Below the pieces are notes generated by a model, which was not told where the DNA came from, did not search any database, and saw nothing but the letters and a program-made list of their open reading frames with translations. Below, piece by piece: positions 37,901 through 42,981 of a stretch of 64,000 nucleotides of DNA (positions within the stretch are counted from its first letter, which is position 1; each line of letters begins with the position of its first letter). This DNA is from Siphonodentalium dalli (lineage: Eukaryota > Mollusca > Scaphopoda > Gadilida > Siphonodentaliidae): NCBI GenBank assembly GCA_032622095.1, contig CP136069.1, positions 125,943,450 to 126,007,449 of the forward strand, given 5' to 3'. The translations under genes were made by a program, and so were the position numbers.

Positions 37901-39577
37901 AACGTTAGTAGTGAATACAACTAAGATAGTAACTGCACTGATCTATAGAGATATTCATGGATTTATATGCACATATCTGTATACATATGTGTATATACAC
38001 GTGTGTGTATATATGTATACAGTATAAATATGATATTACATACAATTTATTATGTATGAACATGAAATTCTGATGAAAATAGTATTCATACCAATATACA
38101 TAGTGTATCTTGCATGTTACACATTTATTTGTGGCTTTTCGCATTAAACTCATTCATTATTTCATGAATGTGACGACAGTCAGGACTCAAAATTCTCTGA
38201 GCTAAGTTACAGCTTATCCGACGAATAAGATATGGCAATGGTTATTCTTAATATGGCATAACGAAGAACATCCGAAAATCATATAATGATAATTAGCATT
38301 AATTCGTAGTTTGAGAACACTATTTAATATTTACTGTAAATGAAGACACAGGTCATGGAAGGTCTTTTTAATATATATATGATGTTTTGACATTTTGGGC
38401 ATCCGGCTAACCTTCTAAACAAAGTAGAACTATCTCTTTCGAACGTCGATGTATGTCCACATTCATTACCATAAATTCAGCAAAACATCCCACGAATTTT
38501 CACAGGTCCCCAGCACAAAAATTATAGAATTAAGTATTACTGGGTAGGGATGAGTGGGATAAATTGTTTGTGCTGGAGACCTGTGCGAATTTTCTGTTAA
38601 ACAAGGTTCGTTCTAATTACGCTTGGATATAGAAACGTATTTTTAGTATTTTCTGTGGTCTCAAATCTGCTGGGAAATCTTTTAACACAACGAACAATTA
38701 GTTGAAACATACTTAAGTTATGTTATGTTATGTATATAAATACATACATTAGATAATGGGATTGAAGAACAAATTCGGATAACTTATATGATACTCCCTC
38801 TGATATACACATTGCTATTATTATATCGTTATTTCCTCCAAATCGATGAAGATTTTTTAAAATAATATAATATAACATATAATATAGCTGGAATTGACAG
38901 AACAGAAGGAAGGTTGACAAGCAATTACTACGAGAGTAAAAAAATGATCATATTATATGATCGGATGACACACGGATGCAGTGTTTTTCCCTTTGCCTGA
39001 CAAAGCTATTAAATGCGAAGATTCAGTGACAAGTTACCGATTCTTGTGTTGAATGCTCTCTCATACTCAGAATTATTATTTATAGCAATTGTTGGCGCGC
39101 TCTGACCGCATTGAGACCCCCGAGGCTTGAACATTATCAACCACAGTATGAAACATACACCCTTTTGAAATAATATCCTCCCCTTGTGGCACACCCCACA
39201 TCACCAACAGGAGACCCCCGAGACTAGAACATTATCAACCACAGTATGAAACACACATCCTTTTGAAATAACATTTCCCTTTATGGCACACCCCACTCCG
39301 CCAACAGGACCACTTCACTTCGAACCATGCGCATAATTTGTACTGATACTTATGATAAATATTTACTCTGTATGCCTATATTTAAGGTGTTGGGAATAAA
39401 GAATATTGAATTGAATTGAATTGACCACTTACCGCAATCAATGATCCTACGATCGCGATAACTTGATTTTCCAGCTTGGTGGTCAGAGATCAAAAAGTGC
39501 CTCACCGAATCAGATTCTTCTGCTTTGATACCGTTTTCTGCAAGGCACTCGAGTTTCACATCATCGTTGGCATCCAT
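1707..39577 (-). CDS. SLC4A11: SLC4A11-like (BTR1-type) transporter gene, 12 exons, 3' part off window
   Basis: Twelve exons on the minus strand were found by reading splice sites and protein similarity: 39433-39577, 34552-34589, 27955-28165, 26542-26623, 25540-25663, 19622-19819, 12480-12570, 10716-10838, 9192-9305, 5602-5734, 2718-2791 and 1707-1917. They sum to 1544 bp and every junction keeps phase, giving 514 residues plus two bases. The N-terminal part resembles the cytoplasmic band-3-type domain. From about residue 267 the membrane domain begins, with the motif QPLIILLTTAPLALY, which is typical of SLC4A11 rather than of the anion exchangers or NBC members of SLC4. An extracellular loop with three N-glycosylation sequons before a membrane segment also fits that protein. 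Vertebrate SLC4A11 is about 890 residues and moves H+/OH-, NH3 and water across plasma or basolateral membranes; a borate role was proposed and is disputed. Function here is inferred from the family. The last membrane segments should lie left of the window. A non-coding 5' exon is possible. Confidence 0.9.
2718..2791 (-). CDS. SLC4A11: SLC4A11-like exon 11 (TM5)
   Basis: This exon is 74 bp, residues 420-444. The acceptor is TTATCCAG and the donor is GTACCC, a weaker but acceptable site. The sequence RSTEEIFSLFITVAFSVDAF equals the 'RSTEEIIALFISITFVLDA' helix of SLC4A11, and phase matches both neighbours. Confidence 0.93.
2792..3720. other. Intron 10, left part: G-run, no gene
   Basis: A run of about eleven G near 3224 followed by G-rich sequence is the only notable feature. 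A 143-codon open frame at 3003-3434 is read through this low-complexity sequence and shows no similarity that I recognise. Confidence 0.5.
3721..4096. mobile_element. TTAA-flanked MITE with two nested hairpins (copy A, piggyBac-like ends)
   Basis: The element spans 3725-4092, with TTAA at 3721-3724 and 4093-4096. The ends are perfect inverted repeats starting CCCTTTACCCAACA. TTAA target duplication with ends beginning CCC is the signature of piggyBac transposons, so this is probably a non-autonomous piggyBac derivative. Inside are two hairpins, 3751-3819 and 3875-3943, each with arms of about 27 bases and a 14-base loop. The second hairpin is the reverse complement of the first. No transposase is present. 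It sits in intron 10 of the transporter. Confidence 0.85.
4286..4376. repeat. 26-bp direct repeat followed by perfect 18-bp hairpin
   Basis: A 26-base unit starting ACAATATTTTACGCC occurs twice in tandem (4286 and 4312). It is followed by a perfect hairpin at 4336-4376, with arms beginning CACCATTGCGATTTATTT around a five-base loop. This is probably a small fold-back element or its end. Confidence 0.7.
5602..5734 (-). CDS. SLC4A11: SLC4A11-like exon 10 (TM4)
   Basis: This exon encodes residues 376-419 with donor GTGAGA. It reads ICEDFGLNFESMFACVGLWN and then SFFLILYS, matching 'ICDDYxLDFxxFYAxxGLWNSFFLxLY' of SLC4A11. The acceptor ATGTAG at 5740-5735 is chosen because it gives the correct phase and restores LIYS before ICED; the ACAG seven bases further in would break the frame. 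Confidence 0.9.
5910..6395. mobile_element. Inverted-repeat element, about 485 bp
   Basis: The ends are inverted repeats of about 55 bases: ACGGTGGGGAATCAAGTGG on the left and its complement at about 6376-6394. Related sequence recurs at 17740-17900 and 27503-27931, sharing 'agcatatgctcgta' and 'gtgtcagttcctcatatatta' blocks. No coding capacity is seen. It is probably a family of non-autonomous DNA elements. It lies in intron 9, close to exon 10. Confidence 0.65.
6810..7227. repeat. 71-bp tandem array, about 5.9 copies
   Basis: Unit starts (AAACATAGCATTATAACATG) are at 6810, 6881, 6952, 7023, 7094 and 7165, exactly 71 bases apart. Copies differ by only a few substitutions, so the array is recent or kept homogeneous. 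It lies in intron 9 and its right edge abuts the inverted-repeat element at 7230. Confidence 0.95.
7230..7698. mobile_element. Inverted-repeat element with internal direct repeat and hairpin
   Basis: The ends are near-perfect inverted repeats: ATCATGGTCGAAAATGTTCT at the left, complementary to sequence ending at about 7697. A block with 'ccggaaattagtctggcata' occurs at about 7450 and again at about 7640. A perfect hairpin sits at 7263-7317. A 75-codon open frame lies on the minus strand at 7285-7512, not recognised and not matching the transporter. Confidence 0.6.
8458..8573. mobile_element. 116-bp hairpin MITE
   Basis: The ends are TTGGTTGTTTCCA and its complement. Almost the whole 116 bases fold back, with arms of about 50 bases containing GTCTGTCGTATT and AATACGACAGAC around a short loop. 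It is non-coding, in intron 9. Confidence 0.8.
9192..9305 (-). CDS. SLC4A11: SLC4A11-like exon 9 (TM2-TM3)
   Basis: This exon encodes residues 338-375 with acceptor TTTACAG and donor GTGAGC. It holds the family signature GGQPLIILLTTAPLALY, part of the substrate-site region in SLC4 structures. Other SLC4 members have 'SGQPLTILSSTGPxLVFE' here, so this exon is the best single argument for the SLC4A11 branch. Confidence 0.95.
9306..11970. other. Introns 7-8, no further genes or elements recognised
   Basis: Apart from exon 8 (10716-10838), this stretch holds AT-rich intron sequence. A 22-base unit is duplicated at about 10594-10640. No open frame here shows splice context or recognisable protein motifs. 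Confidence 0.5.
10716..10838 (-). CDS. SLC4A11: SLC4A11-like exon 8 (first membrane segment)
   Basis: This exon encodes residues 297-337 with acceptor TTGTCCAG and donor GTGAGT. It contains the hydrophobic stretch STILFLYFACVLPNMAFGML, which matches TM1 of SLC4A11 ('TTTLFLYFACLLPxIAFG'). The following NSGNTNDVIG corresponds to the 'ENTDGxID' turn before TM2. Confidence 0.93.
11971..12438. mobile_element. Hairpin MITE with different terminal repeats (copy B)
   Basis: The outer inverted repeats of about 40 bases start TATATGTGACCCGCCATATC and end in the complement at 12438. Just inside are the same two 27-base-arm hairpins seen at 3751-3943, again in opposite orientation. Between them lies a longer spacer that includes an extra short inverted repeat (AGCCCCAGA and its near complement at about 12160-12230). 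The outer ends lack TTAA and differ from copy A, so the hairpin module is shared by elements with different termini. Confidence 0.8.
12480..12570 (-). CDS. SLC4A11: SLC4A11-like exon 7 (entry to membrane domain)
   Basis: This exon encodes residues 267-296 with acceptor TCGACAG and donor GTAAGT. FPIGRGIISDLKKRWPYYLS followed by DYLDG is the amphipathic segment found just before the first membrane helix of SLC4 proteins (compare 'FGKGIxxDIxRRFPxYxxDFxDG'). It lies 42 bases from the right end of the hairpin MITE at 11971-12438, which therefore inserted very near the splice donor side of this exon. Confidence 0.9.
12571..14099. other. Intron 6, right part: one hairpin, otherwise nothing recognised
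   Basis: A hairpin at about 13558-13622 has arms with CGACAACCCCACCACGAGTA and the exact complement, separated by about 12 bases. It is probably the core of a fold-back element, but I could not define outer ends. The rest is AT-rich and empty. Confidence 0.5.
14100..16493 (-). pseudogene. CR1/Jockey-like LINE, decayed, antisense in intron 6
   Basis: Reading leftward, the order is endonuclease end, linker, reverse transcriptase and C-terminal region. The endonuclease end is at about 16493-16250: LYQHVEEP, then after a frameshift SSTLDLIFTND, the conserved end of the APE domain. The pre-RT segment at about 15640-15501 includes KAWKRYRYN and NYKQARNA. RT motifs are KKGDKIADNYRPVSLTSIV (about 15080-15020), GIVLGPTLFLVFINDF and FADDTK (about 14670-14571), the last being the catalytic YxDD-type motif with F for Y. 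Post-RT sequence continues to about 14100. Stops and frameshifts are frequent, and about 290 bases near 15650-15940 look foreign. It is dead as a protein gene. Confidence 0.88.
16595..16807 (+). mobile_element. Truncated Helitron-like non-autonomous element
   Basis: It begins CTATTATATATTTTGG, then a GT/TCTG-rich stretch and 'gactcgaaaacggc', as in the next element. It ends at a CTAG (16804-16807) immediately followed by TC of the next copy, but it lacks the terminal hairpin and is therefore broken or interrupted. Confidence 0.6.
16808..17341 (+). mobile_element. Helitron-like non-autonomous element, 534 bp
   Basis: The 5' end is TCTATTATATATTTTGG and the 3' end is CTAG followed by T, preceded at 17315-17329 by an imperfect hairpin (CCCGGACGAAGTCGG) and eight bases. 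TC...hairpin...CTRR without target duplication is the Helitron signature. The interior has repeated 'gaccttgacctt(c/g)aa' motifs but no Rep/helicase coding. It is joined head-to-tail to the truncated copy on its left. Confidence 0.75.
17342..19621. other. Intron 6, left part: partial repeat, otherwise nothing recognised
   Basis: 17740-17900 is a partial copy of the inverted-repeat family at 5910-6395. The remainder is AT-rich intron without open frames of interest. Confidence 0.5.
19622..19819 (-). CDS. SLC4A11: SLC4A11-like exon 6 (end of cytoplasmic domain)
   Basis: This exon is 198 bp, residues 201-266, and begins and ends in phase 0. The acceptor is TTCTTTCAG and the donor is GTGAGT. 'GCTFATLFLDADFRNKL' matches the 'ARTFATMFxDxxFRxKL' element of SLC4A11; the following helix carries EKHFKDLLQKRAQEL. 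The tail is polar and probably a flexible linker to the membrane domain. Confidence 0.85.
20310..20560 (-). mobile_element. Probable LINE 3' untranslated end with GA/TC-rich tail
   Basis: Read on the minus strand, a non-coding stretch containing 'gatagttatcccagatggga' ends in 'gtcaataaattatctctctc'. This resembles 3' ends of CR1-like LINEs followed by a simple-repeat tail. No ORF portion is attached, so it is a short 5'-truncated copy at most. Confidence 0.35.
22107..22594. mobile_element. TTAA-flanked fold-back element, 480 bp (AGGTACTC family)
   Basis: TTAA stands at 22107-22110 and 22591-22594. The element 22111-22590 begins AGGTACTCAATCCGA and ends with the exact complement. Much of the interior is also inverted (for example TTTGGCTTTGGGGG near 22200 against CCCCCGAAGCCATTG near 22545). 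A related copy is at 51367-51750. The TTAA target fits piggyBac or Kolobok-type transposases; ends starting AGG rather than CCC set it apart from the 3725-4092 family. Confidence 0.85.
23441..23742. repeat. 151-bp tandem duplication
   Basis: Units begin at 23441 and 23592 (TGTTACTGC(A/T)TGTTGAA) and share 'cctacaaa(t)gaatcaatagg' and 'aacatccatataataatatt' at matching positions. The copies have diverged by a moderate number of substitutions. A weak third trace follows at about 23803. Confidence 0.7.
23999..24286 (-). mobile_element. Complete Helitron-like element, 288 bp, minus orientation
   Basis: Read on the minus strand it starts TCTATTATATATTTTGG after an A and ends CTAG before a T, the canonical A/T Helitron insertion. 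A hairpin with a six-base stem (GCCCGG/CCGGGC) lies at about 24008-24029. It has the same length as the element at 54030-54317, which has the same internal order: 'gactcgaa', 'cgaccgatccgactc', 'aatatgggt', 'tccaatttcacgtgcgacc'. It lies in intron 5. Confidence 0.85.
25540..25663 (-). CDS. SLC4A11: SLC4A11-like exon 5 (cytoplasmic domain)
   Basis: This exon encodes residues 159-200. The acceptor is TGCTCAG and the donor is GTAAGT. The protein includes ARLQHPSNLGITCEDVHFVI followed by LVIAPTK. This closely follows the conserved 'xRLxxPxNxGxxCEVxFVILVLAPxK' block of SLC4A11. The exon ends in phase 0. Confidence 0.88.
26542..26623 (-). CDS. SLC4A11: SLC4A11-like exon 4 (cytoplasmic domain)
   Basis: This exon encodes residues 132-158. 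The acceptor is the pyrimidine-rich TATATTCAG just upstream of 26623 and the donor is GTGAGT. It starts with two bases that complete the codon opened by exon 3 and ends with two bases completed by exon 5. The reading includes IIQSATTDDDVDFNLDESWV, and 'ESWVCLL' parallels the 'QSWLCII' of vertebrate SLC4A11. A nearer acceptor (CTGCAAG) exists but breaks phase with exon 3. Confidence 0.8.
27955..28165 (-). CDS. SLC4A11: SLC4A11-like exon 3 (cytoplasmic domain)
   Basis: This exon encodes residues 62-131. The acceptor is TGCAG at 28170-28166 and the donor is GTGAGT at 27954-27949. The protein begins KLPIKDFATEVRAWRDVQNY and continues with a leucine-rich helix (KKTALLIDLAATDL), matching the order of motifs in the SLC4A11 cytoplasmic domain, where a phosphotransferase-like fold is known for the SLC4 family. 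It ends FLSDT plus one base, corresponding to the 'LLSDT' of the vertebrate protein. Confidence 0.85.
29112..29825 (-). pseudogene. Decayed C-terminal part of a multi-copy gene with cysteine-rich tail (left copy)
   Basis: On the minus strand, the end of the frame reads CTEFIKCVCKSVCSRCKC followed by PCTKLCRCGCEK and a stop at 29112. Ten cysteines in about 35 residues suggest a metal-binding CXC-like tail. Upstream, broken pieces match the right copy (for example 'VNAILGCLERLAR'). Only the C-terminal part is present, with stops and frameshifts. Confidence 0.75.
29903..31824 (+). pseudogene. Decayed multi-copy invertebrate gene with cysteine-rich tail (right copy)
   Basis: Fragments in order, in shifting frames: DGGALIQLLRTEVGHTLSMY with RIDLVLDM; EEADSRLVRHISHM; SSIIVRTVDKDIVLIMM; LPIFHHFHAISWCDSISFFL; FVVIVYDKSANLTSVNEDRH; YQAGIWTVSP; and, beyond an insertion, CTELIKCVCKSVCYRCKC with a stop at 31822-31824. 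I recognise this motif order (EADxR, IRTVDxDxV, FHAxxGCDxxSFF, Cys-rich tail) as a family present in many copies in invertebrate genomes, but I cannot name it or its function. The copy number suggests a mobile origin. This copy has many stops and a 712-bp insertion. Confidence 0.75.
30932..31643. mobile_element. Fold-back element inserted in the cysteine-tail pseudogene, about 712 bp
   Basis: It is flanked by TGACTC at 30926-30931 and 31644-31649. The ends match as ACTGGGGGAAACTGTTTTAC against a terminal CATTGGGGGGAAACTGTTTC on the other strand, and inverted similarity continues for well over 100 bases. The left arm of the palindrome lacks it, giving the uninterrupted site. The short TSD (5-6 bases) does not identify a superfamily. 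Confidence 0.75.
33569..34070. mobile_element. TTAA-flanked 494-bp element, copy 1 (AGGCACGT family)
   Basis: TTAA stands at 33569-33572 and 34067-34070. The element 33573-34066 begins AGGCACGTGAGGCC and ends CCAACCGTACCT, so the terminal inverted repeat is short. It is nearly identical to 36314-36807 and of the same length. It has no coding capacity of its own. Confidence 0.88.
34552..34589 (-). CDS. SLC4A11: SLC4A11-like exon 2 (38-bp microexon)
   Basis: This exon is only 38 bp long. A pyrimidine-rich tract ending TTTTTTAG precedes it and GTGAGA follows. One base from exon 1 plus these 38 make exactly 13 codons, reading DGNEHSLVYSRYE, residues 49-61, and the exon ends in phase 0 to meet exon 3. 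The content fits the stretch that precedes the conserved 'xxIKxFxxEVRA' block of SLC4A11. It is too short to be found by length-based gene calling. Confidence 0.7.
35150..35335. repeat. Interspersed repeat, copy 1, inside LINE
   Basis: It starts GTAGAGATCAGCCTTGGTGA and carries 'caccataattaattgtcaca' and 'cctactatgccatcg'. The reverse complement is at about 52570-52772 and a further direct copy at about 53094-53262. Unclassified non-coding element. Confidence 0.6.
36310..36811. mobile_element. TTAA-flanked 494-bp element, copy 2, inserted in LINE reverse transcriptase
   Basis: TTAA stands at 36310-36313 and 36808-36811, and the element is 36314-36807. Removing it with one TTAA rejoins the RT frame as NIFKLQSII, exactly where LINE proteins continue after 'STIDNIF'. 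This shows both that TTAA is the target duplication and that the LINE was already in place when it inserted. Confidence 0.92.
37926..39112. other. Intron 1, right part: nothing recognised
   Basis: AT-rich sequence with a dyad of alternating TA/TG repeats near 37990-38030. Two short inverted blocks around 38500-38590 share 'cacaggtccccagcacaaa' and its near complement, forming a hairpin of about 90 bases. Confidence 0.45.
39113..39308. repeat. 98-bp tandem duplication
   Basis: Units begin at 39113 and 39211 (GAGACCCCCGAG) and share 'gaacattatcaaccacagta' and 'tatggcacaccccac'-like blocks at the same offsets. Non-coding, in intron 1 near exon 1. Confidence 0.8.
39360..39423 (+). mobile_element. 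Short retroposon 3' end with (ATTGA)n tail next to exon 1 donor
   Basis: 'ggtgttgggaataaagaata' followed by three or four ATTGA units resembles 3' tails of LINEs or SINEs. The tail ends at about 39423, only about ten intron bases from the exon 1 splice donor at 39432. Confidence 0.45.
39433..39577 (-). CDS. SLC4A11: SLC4A11-like exon 1 (start codon)
   Basis: This exon encodes residues 1-48 plus one base. It starts MDANDDVKLECLAENG and is acidic, without a signal peptide. The ATG at 39577-39575 sits in the context AACATGG, and an in-frame TAA lies nine bases upstream, so no longer N-terminus can be read in this exon. It ends TGC-G before a strong donor, GTAAGT at 39432-39427. The segment SDSVRHFLI resembles the region just before the folded cytoplasmic domain of vertebrate SLC4A11. 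Assignment to this gene rests mainly on exact phase with exon 2 and the shared strand; similarity alone would be weak. Confidence 0.72.
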
Positions 39578-40408
39578 GTTTTGTTATCCAGTGTCAAATA
39601 TCTTAAATGAATGAGACCAAGAGAATACAACTCCAATACTGACAATCATGTGAAGGATTGAAAAACAAAAATCCTAGATAAAGACATCGAAACACTCTGA
39701 ACAAAGATAAACAAAAACTATAACGATTTTAAAGTTTAATCGGCGTGACTAGACATTTTGAAGTATGTATACCAACCTCATCGATATATGACCGTAACAG
39801 TAATAAAGTACATGCGTATTTGCATATGAACATTAAGATATATACGAACCCCTTATATCAAATTGAACTTAAGCCTTGAATGTCCAGATGACAACTAGAA
39901 TACCGTTACTCATGTGAATTAAACCAAAGCTTATTAGCTGTTACGCAAAGGATAATCCCAAGACAATTGATGTCATACAATTTATCTCAGCTGTATGGAT
40001 TTATATACATTTGAAATATATTGTTTAGCACGTCATGGTTCAAACTGAGGTGGAAAAACACAAACATTGCGGTACCATGAGGGATGCATTTCACGACATG
40101 TGGGTGTACATGAGCGCACTAAACACACATGCACCGCCACACACACGCCCCACATCGCATTTATAAAATGCACATCAGAGTGTCAATGTTTACAGTCCAC
40201 GAAAGGATATTGACAATTGAAATCAAGATACAATTACAGCCGGGATCATGTCCCTGAGTTCAGTCTGCCAGATTTCTCGATATGTTTAAATTTAAAGTTT
40301 AAGAAATATATTTTAGTTTAAAGATCAAGGGTCCTATTATATTCAACACCACAACACTGCCCATCGGTACGTTTTTTACTTGATAAATAAGTAGATCGTG
40401 CTAATGAG
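39578..40408. other. Upstream of transporter start: no promoter resolved
   Basis: This should contain the 5' untranslated region or the start of an upstream intron. I see no CpG-rich island and no convincing promoter motif. An AT-rich TTTATAAA-like string near 40158 is not enough to call a TATA box. Confidence 0.3.
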
Positions 40409-40695
40409 ACCATTAACCATTTCATGGCTGGAGCTTCATGAAATCTTGCGAAATCCCTGTGCCAATGCATTCTCTTACATATGTGAAGGTCCCAATGGGA
40501 GCCTCGCATATAAAAGAAAATGCATTGGCATAACCATGCATATTTACTTTTAACTTCTAACTTGTAAGCCAGTGCATTATATGGTATATCTGGTATATGC
40601 AAGCCTCTCTTATGTAAGACTCGCATATATGAGAGAATTCACTGGCACACGATATTTAATGCTGCATCAGCGCAATTCCCGTCATGAAAGGGTTG
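40405..40695. mobile_element. Degenerate hairpin MITE with TTAACC-type end (copy C)
   Basis: Two decayed hairpins of the same type as 3751-3943 occupy about 40457-40530 and 40570-40650 ('gccaatgcattctcttacat', 'tgagagaattcactggcaca'). The outer left end is TTAACCATTTCATGG and the right end reads ATGAAAGGGTTG, an imperfect inverted pair. It therefore looks like a third TTAA/CC-ended variant, older than copies A and D. Confidence 0.55.
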
Positions 40696-40754
40696 TGATG
40701 ATCAGCTATCGACTGTAAAATAAGAAGTTTGAACACATTTTGCATATTTCTTAG

Positions 40755-41345
40755 GCCAGCATAAATTCCAACGATCGCTTCTGATAATGTCATTAATGTT
40801 GCTTCAAGGATTGTTTCCCGCAAACCAAATTTTTCACATGTAACACCATTGCTACAAGAACTACACTACCTTCCTATTCGTGCACGTATAGACTACAAAT
40901 GTGCGTCATTCTGTTATAAAAAATCAGAATCTAGTTCAAGCATTCTCTCTGTATTACCTCAATATTTTGATAAACTTTTAAGTATGTATGTTCCACCTAT
41001 GAATCTGAGGTCAAAGGCACAAGCTCTAACGGATATTCCATCAAAAAATTTGAAAACTTAAGGCGATAGGGCATTTGATTCGTATGCGCCAAATGTTTGG
41101 AACTCACTGAGACACGATACAAGATTTGCAAACTCTCTGACCGAATTAAAATCTTTGTTAAAGAGTGAATTATTCTGTGCTCACTATGGGGAAGTTATCT
41201 CAGATGCTGTTTAATTATTTTGATGTATGTGTATATATATGCATGTGGTGTGTATAGATGTGTGTATATCACGTTTGATAGAGGGCAGGATACTAGTAGG
41301 AATGTAAGCGCTCTGGGCCATCTGGGATAGAGCGCTATATACAAA

Positions 41346-41377
<32 letters not shown>

Positions 41378-41380
41378 CAA
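40755..41380 (+). pseudogene. 3' end of a CR1/L2-type LINE with stem-loop and (ATT)n tail
   Basis: The protein reads SHVTPLLQELHYLPIRARID, then a frameshift, GDRAFDSYAPNVWNSL and LKSLLKSELF, ending near 41213. This is the standard C-terminus of CR1/L2 reverse transcriptases. The 3' UTR holds a stem-loop at about 41307-41337 (AGCGCTCT...AGAGCGCT), then 'atatacaaattatt' and (ATT)n to 41378, the conserved tail recognised by the element's own RT. The copy is 5'-truncated. Confidence 0.9.
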
Positions 41381-41640
41381 TGAGCGCCAATGCCTTCGGC
41401 TTACAAAAGTAATAGATACTAGAGAACGTTCTCAATTACGCTCTTTTGTATTCATTTTCAGCGTACAATTATTGATTCCTTTAAAAGGGGTACTATATAT
41501 ACACTAATTCCGACCATTTATGGGACCATCTCCTATTATACTCAACATAATATATTCAACAAATGAATTAATTTGAGCCATGGGTTAGTGCAAAATACAC
41601 CAATTTTCTCTATGAACGATGCAAACAGCATGGTAATTAT

Positions 41641-41684
41641 AATGGAAATGAGTTTATGACTCGAGTCATAAACTCATTTTCATT
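41641..41684. repeat. 44-bp near-perfect palindrome
   Basis: The central 34 bases (41646-41679) are a perfect palindrome without loop, centred on ACTCGAGT; four further pairs continue after one mismatch. No flanking element is visible. Confidence 0.85.
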
Positions 41685-42630
41685 ATTAACGCCACATGTG
41701 TATACTGTATAGGAATCAGGGAGCTAAATGTGTTCTAGAGTCGGGGAGCGAATACACCGTGGAATGCTAAAGGTGAAGGTAATTGAAGAATGACCTTCAC
41801 CTGATACATGCGACACGTTATTAAAGGATGACATCGCGTTTATTTGATTTGTACATACTATCTAAATAATTTAAAGTGGTGAATGAATGGGGGAATGGAT
41901 TTTTGTGAGCGGGAAATTTATTTAACTAGCTGCTGTAGTCCTGGGTTTTTCCAGATCAAATTTGGCTGTGAGATAGCCCTGTCGTAGACTTGGGGATTTA
42001 TTTAAAAAAGTAAACACATGACCTATGATTTTTCTTGCATTTTCGTGATCAACTGGTGTCAATCTAGCTGGGTAAACATCACTGGTATGGCTTGCAGGCT
42101 TCAATTCAGTGAATTTGGCCGAAACGTTAACACTGTCGCCTATGGGAAACTATTTAGTTCAGTGATTCCTGTAGGCCAAATTATAGAAATTCATGGTCCT
42201 ATGAATGTTTTATAAATAGATAATTGTTTTTTTCCGGTTATATTGGGACGTGCTAAAGTTGTACTGCGACCCCGAGCCGGTAAAAGCTGTAGTTGGAATG
42301 TCCAAGTTCGTGAAAGTTTTATTGACTATGCCGATTATGTGAGAAGCTTTATTGTCTTAAGATATTGTAGAAAAGCTAATCTGGCCGTGTCAAATTGAGC
42401 TATAGCGATGGGACATCTCGCAGGACAACACATTTCGTGTTTTCGTGGGGTGTGTATCCGCTGGATGTCTTATAGTTGCAGTATATAACTACATGTATTA
42501 TGACGCGTTAATTGCGTTCGATGTTTAGGTATGAACAATGGCTGGGTCATGCACACTTGGAGATTTTATGACGGGAACACAATTTTTGATCCGCATTTAG
42601 AAGCTTTCTGGTTTGGTGAATGAAAAACCT

Positions 42631-42981
42631 GCAGTAATTATATAAGGCGTCACTTTCACCAAAAAAGGTGCTGAAGGATACACAGGGTTTGAAAATGTGC
42701 TGAAGGGTACACAGGGTTTGTGATCGGCACGAACACCATTACATAAATTGTGTTTATGAAATTCTGGCGCCCATTAGCAGGTTGTTTTCAGTACATTTTA
42801 ATATTCATTGGAACGTAAACAATTACACCCTTGACAGAAATCATGGCAGATACGAAGACTGAATGTCCTTTATAATGACATTTCAAATCCTGTGTACCCT
42901 TCAGCACATTTTGAAAATCCTATGTACCCTTCAGCATTTTTTTTTATGAGAGTGACCCCTTCAGCAGTAATAAGCCGTAGA
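42631..42981. mobile_element. Fold-back element built from a 33-bp repeat
   Basis: A unit GTGCTGAAGGGTACACAGG(G) appears twice at 42668-42722 and twice inverted at 42887-42936. Outer flanks are also inverted (GTCACTTTCACC at 42649 and GAGAGTGAC near 42956). The structure is a symmetrical fold-back, non-coding. Confidence 0.65.

Larger units (their letters stand above)
34692..37925 (+). pseudogene. APE-type LINE, broken, antisense in intron 1
   Basis: Order of pieces: endonuclease (34692-35100) with LGSIYNTST, LLAGDFNAITGN and, after a frameshift, LYIFNGRCGEDKNEGK; pre-RT (about 35590-35830) with NKSWFDIDCRAARK; RT start (about 36060-36310) with PIYI and a broken YRG motif; FIDFRKAFDT (about 36870); SPFLFSLYINDL; FYADDTVQITENE (about 37250, catalytic YADD); then thumb and tail with TPIALYGCEV, KGELGRHQL, DEYHILFLSD and IPDYYWLNPS. 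It is interrupted by a repeat at about 35150-35335 and by the 494-bp TTAA element at 36314-36807. The layout matches the LINE at 61480-63890, so they belong to one clade. Not functional. Confidence 0.85.

Noticed and set aside
40150-40180. TATA-like string upstream of the transporter start
   Set aside because: A single AT-rich match in an AT-rich region, about 580 bases from the ATG with no supporting initiator or CpG signal.
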